NCBI GenBank assembly: GCA_002731985.1
Contig: PCCT01000002.1
Location: forward strand, 42,599 to 54,284
DNA length: 11,686 bases
Reading direction: 5' to 3'
Origin: Nitrospinota bacterium
GTDB lineage: Bacteria; Nitrospinota; Nitrospinia; Nitrospinales; VA-1
The notes under the pieces are model-generated. The model had not been told where the DNA came from and did not search any database. It was given only the letters and a program-made list of their open reading frames with translations. Below are positions 1-8,465 of the stretch, piece by piece (within the stretch, counting starts at the first letter, position 1; the number at the start of each line of letters is the position of its first letter). A program made the position numbers and the translations under genes.

Positions 1-23
1 TGAAACTCGCCGGGCCTCATTGT

Positions 24-53
24 TTGATTTGATTTTTGGAACTATGCTATACT
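24..53 (+). promoter_or_regulatory. Likely sigma-70 promoter with extended -10 for the response regulator
   Basis: A TTGATT box (24-29) is followed after 18 nt by TATACT (48-53). The -10 box is preceded by TG at 45-46, giving the extended TGnTATACT form. Transcription would start near position 60 and leave a leader of about 100 nt before the ATG at 164. No repressor site or riboswitch is evident in that leader. The call rests on consensus matching only. Confidence 0.5.
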
Positions 54-163
54 TATCAAAAAATCTTTATACTAGCGAATTCCCTTCCGCATGTTCCAAC
101 AGTTGATAACCCAAGTGCTAAACCTGTTTTTCATTCCACGGACTTCGTGAAGGAAGACCTTTA

Positions 164-1282
164 ATGGCAAAAAAAATTCTGGTCGCAGACGACAGCATCA
201 CTATTCAGAAAGTCGTCGCTATGGCCTTTGAAAAAGAAGATGCTGTAGTCGAAGGCATCAGTAACGGGAAAGAAGCGTTCGACAAAATGAGCGACTTCCA
301 ACCCGATATCGTTCTGGCAGACGTTGACATGCCGGGCCTGACCGGGTTTGAGTTGTCAAAAAAAATTAAAGCCGATCCGAGTTTTCATTCTACCAAGGTG
401 CTTCTGCTCGCCAGTGACTTTGAAGACTTCAATAAAACTTTGTATAACGAATCTGGCGCTGACGATCATATTTCAAAACCTTTCAAATCAGACAATATTG
501 TAAAAAGAGTCGTCGAATTGATTTCAGGAGACACCGCCAAGGAAACTGTCGACCTTTCCGCAGAGGATATGGATGAAGCCATAGAGCCTGCTGCTGCAAC
601 TGAGCTGACGCCGGTTGCGAAAGTATCACCACAAGAGGAGGAAGACGTCCTCGATGAAATGATTAAGGATGTAGAGTCGCTCAAAGAGATGACCTACCCT
701 TTAGAAGTCCATTCAGATTACGATGAACTAGGCGAAGTCGCTCCCACGGAAGAGGATGATATTGGCGAAGAACTGGACACAGCCTTTCGGGAGATAGTAA
801 ACTTTGGTTCGGGAGTGGAACCAGAAAACTCCCCCACTATCAGGCAAGAACCAATACCTGAACCTGTAGCGGCGGTGGACAGTATTATTCCCGAGCCGGA
901 GGATTTATTGGAAAAAATGACTCCCTCGGCACTGGCCCGCAAGAAGGGGATAACAGGTCCAAACTTGATTCAGGAAAGCCTCTCTTATCTTTCACAGGCA
1001 TCTCAGGAACCGAAAAGTCAACAGGCCATGGCATCGCATAGAACTGAACGAATAAAGGATTTTGCTCAATCAATGGACCCGGAAGATGAACGATTCGTCA
1101 GAGTCGTGGGTGAACACGTTAAACAGATTCTTGAGAACTCACCTCATGCTTCCATTGAAAAGGAAATTGCCGAACTCTCCGACAGCATTACTCAGGCAGT
1201 GCGGGAGGTCGTTCGGGAAATTACTCCACAGATTGCGCGCGAGATCATTAAAGAAGAAATCGACAAGATCAAAAACGCATGA
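164..1282 (+). CDS. Single-domain response regulator with long acidic linker and helical C-terminal tail
   Basis: This is a 372-residue cytoplasmic two-component receiver protein. Residues 1-120 are a complete REC domain: acidic pocket D9/D10, phospho-acceptor D53 in a LADVDMPGLTG context, switch Ser S84 and invariant K105 in SKPF. A strongly acidic, Glu/Asp/Pro-rich linker (about 125-250) looks disordered. The last 70 residues are predicted helical and end in an amphipathic segment (about 342-370) rich in Arg/Glu with regularly spaced Val/Ile. No HTH, GGDEF, HD or other known output domain is present, so it probably signals by protein-protein contact; similar tails occur in regulators of delta-proteobacterial type, from memory. 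The start is supported by AGGAAG at 151-156, 7 nt before the ATG. No histidine kinase lies next to it. The REC assignment is firm; partner and output are unknown. Confidence 0.9.
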   Translation: MAKKILVADDSITIQKVVAMAFEKEDAVVEGISNGKEAFDKMSDFQPDIVLADVDMPGLTGFELSKKIKADPSFHSTKVLLLASDFEDFNKTLYNESGADDHISKPFKSDNIVKRVVELISGDTAKETVDLSAEDMDEAIEPAAATELTPVAKVSPQEEEDVLDEMIKDVESLKEMTYPLEVHSDYDELGEVAPTEEDDIGEELDTAFREIVNFGSGVEPENSPTIRQEPIPEPVAAVDSIIPEPEDLLEKMTPSALARKKGITGPNLIQESLSYLSQASQEPKSQQAMASHRTERIKDFAQSMDPEDERFVRVVGEHVKQILENSPHASIEKEIAELSDSITQAVREVVREITPQIAREIIKEEIDKIKNA

Positions 1283-1351
1283 GAAACGCCAGCCGTTCCT
1301 CCGATCCAGTCTCTTTCTAAAAACCGAAATTCAATTAATTTTTATATATCC

Positions 1352-1389
1352 TGCACGGTGAAGGTTGCCGTGTAATATTTTTATTATTT
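1352..1389 (+). terminator. Terminator-like hairpin after the response regulator (possible valS leader attenuator)
   Basis: A 7-bp stem (1352-1358 with 1368-1374, including one G-U pair; core CACGG/CCGTG) encloses a 9-nt loop and is followed by a T-rich tract with A interruptions at 1375-1389. It lies 70 nt past the response-regulator stop and about 50 nt before the valS start. It could therefore end the upstream transcript or act in the valS leader. The stem is modest, so strength is uncertain. Confidence 0.45.
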
Positions 1390-1417
1390 TCCCGTTCCGC
1401 TCTGGAAAGGGATTTTT

Positions 1418-1450
1418 ATGGAAAATTTTAATCAATCATGGATCAACTAG
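1418..1450 (+). CDS. Possible 10-codon upstream ORF overlapping the valS start
   Basis: An ATG at 1418 opens a mini-ORF encoding MENFNQSWIN and stopping at TAG 1448-1450, in a different frame from valS. It owns the only good Shine-Dalgarno sequence here, GGAAAGG at 1404-1410, 7 nt before its ATG. The valS ATG at 1438 lies inside it, and the valS frame has a TAA at 1429-1431, so valS cannot extend upstream to use that site. A ribosome finishing the mini-ORF would stop about 10 nt past the valS start, the geometry expected for translational coupling or re-initiation. It holds no valine codon, so classic amino-acid attenuation is unlikely. It may instead be chance, with valS starting from a weak distant SD. 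Confidence 0.3.
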   Translation: MENFNQSWIN

Positions 1451-4086
1451 AAAAAGTTTATAGTCCGAAAGAAGTTGAAGAACGCTGGGGGAAATACTGG
1501 GAAGATAGCCGCTTGTACCACGGCGACGAAACTTCAACCAAAGATCCGTTTTCAATTGTCATCCCACCTCCCAACATTACGGGAACCCTGCACATCGGGC
1601 ATGCATTCAACAGCACGCTTCAGGATATCCTGACCCGTTGGAAGCGTATGCAGGGTTTCGCCGCTTTATGGCAACCGGGAACCGACCATGCGGGCATTGC
1701 CACTCAAAACGTGGTCGAGCGCCAACTACACAGCGAAGGCACCACCCGGCAGGAATTGGGACGGGAAGATTTTGTCAAACGCGTCTGGAAGTGGCGGGAT
1801 GAATCGGGCGGGGCCATCAATAATCAGCTGAGAAAACTGGGTGCATCTCTGGATTGGGAAAGGGATCGCTTCACGATGGATGAAGGACTTTCCAAAGCAG
1901 TGCGTGAGGTTTTTGTCTCTCTCTATGACGAAGGCTTGATCTATAAGGGAGACTACATCATCAACTGGTGTCCCAGATGCCACACCGCCCTTTCCGACTT
2001 AGAAGTAGAGCACAAGGAAACCCAGGGACATCTTTACAATATCAAATATCAATTCAAAGACAGCGAAAGCTCGTTGACTATCGCGACGACACGTCCGGAA
2101 ACTTTGCTGGGCGATACCGCAATCGCGGTTAATTCTGAAGACGAACGTTATCAGGACAAGATTGGGCAAACGCTCATCCTTCCCATTCTGGGTCGTGAAC
2201 TTCCGCTCATTGGGGACAATTATGTCGACACTTCATTCGGATCAGGAGCGTTGAAAGTTACTCCCGCGCATGATCCTAACGATTTTGAACTTGGACGCCG
2301 TCACAACCTCGATTTAATTAATGTCATGAATCCGGACGGCACCATGAACGACGATGCAGGTTCTGCCTATAAAGGATTGGACCGTTTTGCCTGTAGAAAG
2401 CAATTGGTCGAAGATCTTAAGGAACTGGATCTGCTGGCAGGTGTAGAAAACCATATGCATTCAGTAGGTCATTGTTACCGATGCCACACCGTGGTGGAGC
2501 CTTATGTGTCCAAACAGTGGTTTGTCAAAGCCAAGCCGCTGGCCAAACCAGCGATTGAAGCCGTTAAGAATGGTTCCATCCACATCACTCCCAAGTTCTG
2601 GGAAAACACCTATTTCGATTGGATGGAAAATATTCGCGACTGGTGTATATCGAGACAAATCTGGTGGGGACACCAGATTCCTGCGTGGAATTGCCCGGCC
2701 TGTCAAAAAATGACTGTAGCTCGAGAAACCCCTGCCAAATGTTCTCATTGCGGCGCGGGCGATCTCGTTCAGGAAACCGATGTGCTCGACACCTGGTTCA
2801 GTTCTGCATTGTGGCCGTTCTCAACCCTGGGCTGGCCCGAGCAGACCCAAACCTTGAAAAAGTTTTATCCCACTTCGGTGCTTTGTACAGGATTCGACAT
2901 CATCTTCTTCTGGGTGGCGAGAATGATCATGATGGGAATCAAGTTTATGGATGAGGTTCCCTTTCGTGATGTCTACATCCACGCGCTGATTCGCGACACC
3001 GAAGGCCAGAAAATGAGCAAGACAAAAGGTAACGTGATTGATCCATTAGTCATGATGGACAAATACGGTACCGATGCCCTTCGTTTCACATTGGCGGCAT
3101 TCGCGGCCCAAGGCCGTGATATCAAACTGGCCGAGGAACGCATCGAGGGTTACCGAAACTTTTGCAACAAACTGTGGAATGCCTCGCGTTTTGTTCTGAT
3201 GAATCTGGAAGACTATAAGGGAACCTGCGAGTTGGATGCAAATCTAGAGCGTCCTGCTTCACACCAATGGATTCTCAGTCGGTTTAATGAAGCATGTGGG
3301 GAAGTTAACCGCGCACTTGAGGAATTCAAGTTCAACGATGCGGCTTCGGCGATTTACAAATTTATCTGGAACGAATACTGCGACTGGTTCATAGAACTGT
3401 CCAAACCGCATTTATATAAGGGAGAAAATCGGGAAGCGACCCAAAACATTCTGGTCCACGTACTGGAAGCCAGTTTGCGTCTGCTTCATCCCTTCATGCC
3501 GTTCATCACCGAAGAAATCCGAAGCAAACTTCCCGCAGGCGACGGAAGCATTATGGAAGCCTCGTTTCCGCAGTTCGAAAAAAACAAATCTGACGCAGAA
3601 GTGGAAGAAACTTTTTCCACGATCATCAACGTCATCACCTGTGTACGCAACATTCGTGGAGAGATGAATTTGAATCCGGGTCTCAATCTCGATCTGCTGA
3701 TCCGAACCGAACAGGCCCAACACACTGAAGTATTAGAGGCTCACTCTCTTTACATCAACACCCTAGCGCGAGTAAACCTTATTGAATCGGGCCCCGAAGT
3801 GGAAAAACCAAAGGTCTCTGCCTCGTCTGTTTGGGACGGAATGGACATCTTTGTCTCATTAGAAGGCAAGATGGATTTTGCGGAAGAAAAAAAACGTATA
3901 GAAAAAGAGTTGAAAAAAATTAAAAAAGATATCATAGTTTTAAATAAGAAACTCTCCAACAAGAACTTCATCGATAAAGCGCCTCCAGAGGTTATCGAGA
4001 AAGACAATCAGAGAAGACAAAATCTCTCTGAGAAACAAACCCGGCTCAATAATCATTTAGAAGCTGTTGACCAGGCTCTCTCCTGA
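1438..4086 (+). CDS. valS: Valyl-tRNA synthetase
   Basis: Class I aminoacyl-tRNA synthetase that charges tRNA-Val with valine using ATP, in the cytoplasm. The 882-residue length is normal for bacterial ValRS. Visible landmarks: PPPNITG then HIGH at 52-55; the CP1 editing domain with TTRPETLLGDTA near residue 217-230; Cys pairs consistent with Zn binding at C419/C422 and C435/C438; the DVLDTWFSSALWPFS stretch; and KMSKT at 525-529, a Thr variant of the usual KMSKS. A C-terminal coiled-coil tRNA-binding arm (about 815-880) is rich in Lys/Glu/Leu, which separates ValRS from IleRS and LeuRS. The start ATG has no close SD; an in-frame TAA at 1429-1431 rules out an upstream start, and translation may be coupled to the mini-ORF at 1418. 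A terminator-like hairpin follows. Confidence 0.98.
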   Translation: MDQLEKVYSPKEVEERWGKYWEDSRLYHGDETSTKDPFSIVIPPPNITGTLHIGHAFNSTLQDILTRWKRMQGFAALWQPGTDHAGIATQNVVERQLHSEGTTRQELGREDFVKRVWKWRDESGGAINNQLRKLGASLDWERDRFTMDEGLSKAVREVFVSLYDEGLIYKGDYIINWCPRCHTALSDLEVEHKETQGHLYNIKYQFKDSESSLTIATTRPETLLGDTAIAVNSEDERYQDKIGQTLILPILGRELPLIGDNYVDTSFGSGALKVTPAHDPNDFELGRRHNLDLINVMNPDGTMNDDAGSAYKGLDRFACRKQLVEDLKELDLLAGVENHMHSVGHCYRCHTVVEPYVSKQWFVKAKPLAKPAIEAVKNGSIHITPKFWENTYFDWMENIRDWCISRQIWWGHQIPAWNCPACQKMTVARETPAKCSHCGAGDLVQETDVLDTWFSSALWPFSTLGWPEQTQTLKKFYPTSVLCTGFDIIFFWVARMIMMGIKFMDEVPFRDVYIHALIRDTEGQKMSKTKGNVIDPLVMMDKYGTDALRFTLAAFAAQGRDIKLAEERIEGYRNFCNKLWNASRFVLMNLEDYKGTCELDANLERPASHQWILSRFNEACGEVNRALEEFKFNDAASAIYKFIWNEYCDWFIELSKPHLYKGENREATQNILVHVLEASLRLLHPFMPFITEEIRSKLPAGDGSIMEASFPQFEKNKSDAEVEETFSTIINVITCVRNIRGEMNLNPGLNLDLLIRTEQAQHTEVLEAHSLYINTLARVNLIESGPEVEKPKVSASSVWDGMDIFVSLEGKMDFAEEKKRIEKELKKIKKDIIVLNKKLSNKNFIDKAPPEVIEKDNQRRQNLSEKQTRLNNHLEAVDQALS

Positions 4087-4101
4087 CATCAGCCGGGGAG
4101 A

Positions 4102-4123
4102 TCGGGTAACGACCCGAATTTTT
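4102..4123 (+). terminator. Intrinsic terminator-like hairpin after valS
   Basis: A perfect 6-bp GC-rich stem TCGGGT/ACCCGA (4102-4107 with 4112-4117) with an AACG tetraloop is followed by five T residues (4119-4123). It starts 16 nt after the valS stop and ends 13 nt before the ATG of the next gene. It would therefore terminate valS transcripts, or partly attenuate read-through into pepF. Confidence 0.55.
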
Positions 4124-4136
4124 AATTAGACCATTT

Positions 4137-5945
4137 ATGGAAGCTACAACAAAACCTGTAACCCGGGAAAATATTTCTGATGAGTCCAAATGGGATCTCA
4201 GCGGTTTATATACGCAGAAATCCGATTGGCAGGAAGACTTCGATCAACTGGAAAAGGACATTGCCGGTTACGAATCTTTCAAGGGAGCCCTTGCGGACTC
4301 GGTGAGAAGAATAAAAGCCTGCCTTGAGTTTGACATTGATATCTCCCGCAGGATAGAAAAGCTATACACCTATGCCCACCTTCGCAACGACGAAGACAAG
4401 ACCGATGCGCCTAACCAAAGCACTTTTGAAAAGGTAGTTCGCCTGCACACACGTACCGCGCAAGCCAGCAGTTACATACCATCGGAACTCATGGCCATCC
4501 CGGAAGACCGGATGAATGAATTCTTACAGGACAAAGAACTGGAATTCTACAAACTGCACCTGGAGCGGATACTGAGACACAGAAAACACACCCTTTCTGA
4601 AGCGGAGGAAAAACTTCTCGCGTCATCGACGGAAATGGCCAGGGCCGCACGCGATGCCTTTGAAATGCTCGACAACGCAGACCTGAAACTTGGCACCGTG
4701 ATCGACGAAAACGAAAATGAAATAGCCATCACCCAGGGAAATTTTCAAAGCCTGATGCAAAACCAGGACCGACGGGTCCGGAAAGAAGCATTTGAAACTT
4801 TCTACAGTGCCTATGCAGACCACCAATACACATACGCGTCACTTCTTGCCAGTAGTATCAAAAAGGATATTTTTTATGCCCGCGAGCGAAATCACAAATC
4901 GGTCAGAGAAAAAGCCATGTTCAGCGAGAACATCCCGGTTGAGGTCTATGACAACCTCGTCACTACCGTTCACGAAAATCTGGCTCCCCTGCACAAATAT
5001 TTCTCAATAAGAAAACGTATCCTGAAACTTGACGAACTTCACATCTATGACACAAGCGTACCGCTGGTCAAGGATGTTCACTGGCATGTTGGGTACAACG
5101 ATTCTGTTACAAAGATCATTGCCTCCTTGCAACTTCTGGGATCGGACTATACAAAGAAACTGCAACAGGGCCTTACGGAAGGGCGTTGGGTGGACCGTTA
5201 TGAGTCGAAAGGTAAGCGAAGCGGCGCTTATTCATCTGGATGTTATGATTCCAATCCATTTATCCTGATGAATTACCGGGAAGATAATATCAATAGCATG
5301 TATACTCTTGCACATGAGGCAGGGCATTCAATGCACTCTTTTCTCTCGCGTCAGGCACAACCCTATCTTTACGCCGATTACACGATCTTCGTTGCCGAGG
5401 TGGCCTCAACATTCAACGAAGCCCTGCTCACAAAATACCTGCTTTCGCAGGATATTGATCAGAGCATGAAAATCTATCTGGTCTGCAGAGAGATTGACAA
5501 CTTGCGGGGAACACTATACAGACAAACCATGCTCGCCGAATTCGAGCACCAAATGTACACCGCCGCAGAAAACGATCAGCCAATGACGCTCGATGCGTTT
5601 AAGGAAATTTACAAAAAGCTCCTTGAAAAATATTTTGGTGAAGAAACCGTTCTCGACGATTGCCTGTCACTTGAGTGTTTTCGTATCCCGCATTTTTATT
5701 TTAGTTTTTATGTTTACAAATATGCCACCGGGATATCCGCCGCTTACGCGCTGGCAGACAAAGTATCGGAGGGAGGCACTACCGAATTGGACAATTACTT
5801 GAACTTTTTAAAGGGAGGTGGGTCTGAATATCCAATCGATCTCCTGAAAGGCGCTGGAGTAGACATGACATCTCCCGGGCCTATCCATACAGCCTTGGGA
5901 AAATTTTCCACCTTGGTGGATCAACTTGAATCACTGACCGCCTGA
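4137..5945 (+). CDS. pepF: Oligoendopeptidase F, M3B family zinc metallopeptidase
   Basis: A cytoplasmic zinc peptidase that cuts short peptides internally and takes part in peptide turnover. The 602-residue length is typical of PepF. The N-terminal region (about 1-200) is the helical oligopeptidase-F domain. The catalytic domain carries HEAGH at 393-397 (Zn ligands H393 and H397, catalytic E394) and the third ligand E421 in the family segment FVAEVASTFNE. Near the C-terminus, the IPHFYFSFYVYKYATG segment supplies the His/Tyr substrate-binding residues expected of M3 enzymes. The start has no recognisable SD: the 19 nt before ATG 4137 are A/T-rich and follow a hairpin, and an in-frame TAA lies at 4107-4109. 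Protein family homology begins within a few residues of this Met, so the start is still preferred. The next gene follows 30 nt downstream with no hairpin between, suggesting an operon. Confidence 0.96.
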   Translation: MEATTKPVTRENISDESKWDLSGLYTQKSDWQEDFDQLEKDIAGYESFKGALADSVRRIKACLEFDIDISRRIEKLYTYAHLRNDEDKTDAPNQSTFEKVVRLHTRTAQASSYIPSELMAIPEDRMNEFLQDKELEFYKLHLERILRHRKHTLSEAEEKLLASSTEMARAARDAFEMLDNADLKLGTVIDENENEIAITQGNFQSLMQNQDRRVRKEAFETFYSAYADHQYTYASLLASSIKKDIFYARERNHKSVREKAMFSENIPVEVYDNLVTTVHENLAPLHKYFSIRKRILKLDELHIYDTSVPLVKDVHWHVGYNDSVTKIIASLQLLGSDYTKKLQQGLTEGRWVDRYESKGKRSGAYSSGCYDSNPFILMNYREDNINSMYTLAHEAGHSMHSFLSRQAQPYLYADYTIFVAEVASTFNEALLTKYLLSQDIDQSMKIYLVCREIDNLRGTLYRQTMLAEFEHQMYTAAENDQPMTLDAFKEIYKKLLEKYFGEETVLDDCLSLECFRIPHFYFSFYVYKYATGISAAYALADKVSEGGTTELDNYLNFLKGGGSEYPIDLLKGAGVDMTSPGPIHTALGKFSTLVDQLESLTA

Positions 5946-5975
5946 ATTTTACTATTTTTTATAAGGAATACCATT

Positions 5976-6839
5976 TTGAAAAAACCCGTAAGTAACCAAC
6001 GACCCCCCAGCAGGGGCAACGGCCAGCGACGCAACAACTCCAATACCTCGAGAAACGGTCAAGGCCAAAATGGCACTAGTCAAGATCGAAACAACAGCAA
6101 TAACGGCCAGAACCGGAACTCGGGTGGTGGAAGTGGAAAAAGATCGCATACGCCACATCTTTGGGCCTCTACTTCTTCAACCACCACAACGTTGACGTCT
6201 CACCTCTCTATGGTTAACAGGCGGAACCAAGATGGGACAAGCAGGAATACCAATAGTAAAAACGGCACGGGAAGGCCAGGAAATAAACCGAGAGGAAAGT
6301 TTTCCAGACAAAATGAAAACAACAGAAATGGGACTCAACAAGGACGGCCTAACCAGAGACCTCATAGCAACAAGCCTCAGACAGCCCATCAAAATAGATC
6401 GCACAGCAAACCGCAGAACGCTCCAGCAAAACCATCACAACAAGCCACGCCCAATGCCGGCAGGAAGCTTGAATCAAAAACAAACACATTTGGGCTGAAT
6501 CCATTTGAATTGTTTTGCGCCTATCATTTGGGAATCGCGCCCAACAACCAGTACCGCCCATCAAACATTAACGAAGTAGCCAGAAGGTTTAACCAGGAAA
6601 CCGGAACCATTCGTCAGATCTTGAAGGAATATGGAATGGACTCGGCGTCCCTGCTCGACCGGGATTTTGATATGGCATTGGCACAACTGGATATCCAGGT
6701 CGCTCCTGAGGGAATCAACCGAACAGAACTGGGGCGAAGTATTTTCGAAGATTTTCTGGAGGCTCCAATAGTGAAGCGAGACTGGAAAAAGATTCTGGAT
6801 GAAGACAGGAAGGAAAATGCAAAAGTTTTTGGCCGGTAA
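5976..6839 (+). CDS. Uncharacterised protein: basic disordered Asn/Arg/Gln-rich half plus HTH-like C-terminal domain
   Basis: I do not recognise a named family. The TTG start is chosen because AAGGAA at 5963-5968 sits 7 nt upstream and no ATG lies near. Residues 1-170 are low complexity, dominated by Asn, Gly, Gln, Ser, Arg and Pro, strongly basic, with no hydrophobic core; this resembles the disordered tails of RNA- or DNA-binding proteins. Residues 59-82 are a Thr/Ser-rich interruption. From about 174 to 287 the sequence looks folded: a FELFCAYHLGI segment, then an apparent helix-turn-helix at about 196-221 (INEVARRF...TIRQILKEYGM) and further helices ending in a charged tail. Nucleic-acid binding is an inference from basic charge and the HTH-like pattern. 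No signal peptide or membrane segment is seen. It probably shares a transcript with pepF, which gives no functional clue. It ends 19 nt from the convergent dacB. Confidence 0.8.
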   Translation: MKKPVSNQRPPSRGNGQRRNNSNTSRNGQGQNGTSQDRNNSNNGQNRNSGGGSGKRSHTPHLWASTSSTTTTLTSHLSMVNRRNQDGTSRNTNSKNGTGRPGNKPRGKFSRQNENNRNGTQQGRPNQRPHSNKPQTAHQNRSHSKPQNAPAKPSQQATPNAGRKLESKTNTFGLNPFELFCAYHLGIAPNNQYRPSNINEVARRFNQETGTIRQILKEYGMDSASLLDRDFDMALAQLDIQVAPEGINRTELGRSIFEDFLEAPIVKRDWKKILDEDRKENAKVFGR

Positions 6840-6858
6840 ACCCAGCGGTTATCAAATC

Positions 6859-8352
6859 TCAGTCAAGACCTGTTCCATGAGTTTCACGTTCAAATTTTAA
6901 ACCCTCACGAACAATCCGGTCCTGCAAGCTCCAAGCCCGCTCGTTAGAACATTTCAAATCGTTCATCAAAATTGAAAACGCAAATCGTTCGCCACCTGCA
7001 GACTGAAAGTATCCAGACAACGCGCTGACAAAATTAAGCGTCCCTGTCTTTACGCGCGCTCTTTCGGAGCCGTTATACCCGTTCATTCTTTTGAGAACAT
7101 TGCCGTCCCTTCCCATCACTCCCAATGCGGAAACAAATTCAGGGTACACTCCCAAATCACCATGCATGTCCCTAAGCACAGACACGATCTGGTCTGGACT
7201 CAATCGGTTTTGTCTCGACAGACCGGAGCCATCTAAAACTCTGAACTGCCCGGACTCATGCCCCAGCGATTGCATGTATTCACCTACAGCGCGCAGGCCA
7301 TTTTCGGTGGTGCCCGGTTGCCCATAAAGCTCAGCGCCGATAGTTTTCAAAATCTGCTCAGCTACGAAATTATTACTGAACTTATTCAATCCGCGCAGGA
7401 CCAAAGAAAGCGGCACCGATGTATGGCTCGACAAATCATAAGCATCTTCCGGGACAGGACCGATCCGGACCTTACCCGTTACCTCGACCCCGGCCCGGCG
7501 AAGAAATTCTTTGAAAACCTTAGCCGCGTAATAGGTTGGCTGGGTTATGTTCAGGTAATAAGTCTCCCGCGAGTGACTCACCGATATAACACCAGAGACG
7601 GTAATCTCATTGTGATCTCTCTGGCCCACACGATTGACAATCAACCGACTGCGCCTTGATCTCGAAACGGTTTTCGCCCTATTCTCCACCTGAATAAAAT
7701 CTATATCCGGATCGACCACAACAACAGGACGGTCTCCCGGTTTTTCTCCGGGAGAAACATGAACGGTCACCGTATTAAAATTGAATGACAAGGCACCCAA
7801 CGGAGCATTGTAGGCTTCTGCCCCCCCCTTCTTTTTCCAGGTTTTGATACGCAAGCGATCATCAAAAAACGAGTCGTCGGCAACGATATCCCCATTCACC
7901 TTGCTGAGCGGGAGGTTTCGCAGTTCGTTTGCCAAAAGCCACATCTGCTCACTAACCAGATTAGGGTCACCAAACCCTTTAATATAGAGATCGCCTTCCA
8001 ATGCTTCCTTGGCGACCCTCATGGTAGCAAACAAACGGGTTTTGAATCGGTAGTCCGGCCCCATCCGTTTAAGAGCCGTCGCGGTAGTCAACAGCTTCAT
8101 ATTCGAAGCCGGAGCAAACAATCGATCACCTTGAAATGAATACAAGGTTTCGTCCTGGTCGAGAGAATAGATATTGACCCCAAAATTTTGTTTGCGCAAA
8201 CAGGAATGGGCCAATATGCCATCCATGACGTTGGCAAAATAAGATTCGGCCAACCCCGGTTCCTGCGCAGGAGCCATTGCGGGAAATAACGAGACCACAA
8301 GGAGGAGAACAGCGAGGAAAATTCTTTTTATCTTTAACAGTTTACTAATCAT
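6859..8352 (-). CDS. dacB: D-alanyl-D-alanine carboxypeptidase/endopeptidase, PBP4 family (S13)
   Basis: A periplasmic low-molecular-mass penicillin-binding protein that removes the terminal D-Ala of peptidoglycan stem peptides and/or cuts D-Ala-mDAP cross-links. Counting from the ATG at 8352 (497 aa): a signal peptide with Lys-rich n-region and a Leu/Val core (about 10-24), cleavage likely near AMAPAQ (25-30); SxxK nucleophile motif SNMK at 83-86; SNN at 326-328; DGSGLS at 374-379; and KTG at 435-437. The large insertion between SxxK and SxN is typical of class C PBP4 proteins. A TTG at 8373 would add seven residues; neither start has a strong SD, and ATG is preferred because it gives a normal signal peptide. 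It is transcribed away from the membrane-protein gene across a 150-bp gap and converges on the gene ending at 6839. Confidence 0.95.
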   Translation of the reverse strand: MISKLLKIKRIFLAVLLLVVSLFPAMAPAQEPGLAESYFANVMDGILAHSCLRKQNFGVNIYSLDQDETLYSFQGDRLFAPASNMKLLTTATALKRMGPDYRFKTRLFATMRVAKEALEGDLYIKGFGDPNLVSEQMWLLANELRNLPLSKVNGDIVADDSFFDDRLRIKTWKKKGGAEAYNAPLGALSFNFNTVTVHVSPGEKPGDRPVVVVDPDIDFIQVENRAKTVSRSRRSRLIVNRVGQRDHNEITVSGVISVSHSRETYYLNITQPTYYAAKVFKEFLRRAGVEVTGKVRIGPVPEDAYDLSSHTSVPLSLVLRGLNKFSNNFVAEQILKTIGAELYGQPGTTENGLRAVGEYMQSLGHESGQFRVLDGSGLSRQNRLSPDQIVSVLRDMHGDLGVYPEFVSALGVMGRDGNVLKRMNGYNGSERARVKTGTLNFVSALSGYFQSAGGERFAFSILMNDLKCSNERAWSLQDRIVREGLKFERETHGTGLD

Positions 8353-8465
8353 CAAAAAAAATTTTAACGTCAAATTTACCGGATTACAAATATCATTTCA
8401 TTCCAAATTCAGCAAACACCCCTGCCTGCAAAATAAAACCGGGAAGACGATGGCGATAAATACTG

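Noticed and set aside
1283..1437. T-box or valine-rich attenuator before valS
   Set aside because: No T-box core sequence is recognisable, and the only leader ORF has no valine codon. Only a modest terminator-like hairpin is present.
4095..4136. GGGGAG at 4095-4100 as a pepF SD brought near the ATG by folding of the hairpin
   Set aside because: Even with the hairpin looped out, the spacing to ATG 4137 remains about 20 nt, too long for normal SD function.
6829..6860. Shared bidirectional terminator between the convergent genes ending at 6839 and 6859
   Set aside because: Only about 4 bp of pairing (AACC/GGTT) with mismatches and no T tract on either strand.
8353..8430. Minus-strand promoter for dacB (CAGCAA 8410-8415 with CAAATA 8387-8392)
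   Set aside because: Spacing is 17 nt, but the -10 matches consensus at only three positions; too weak to call.
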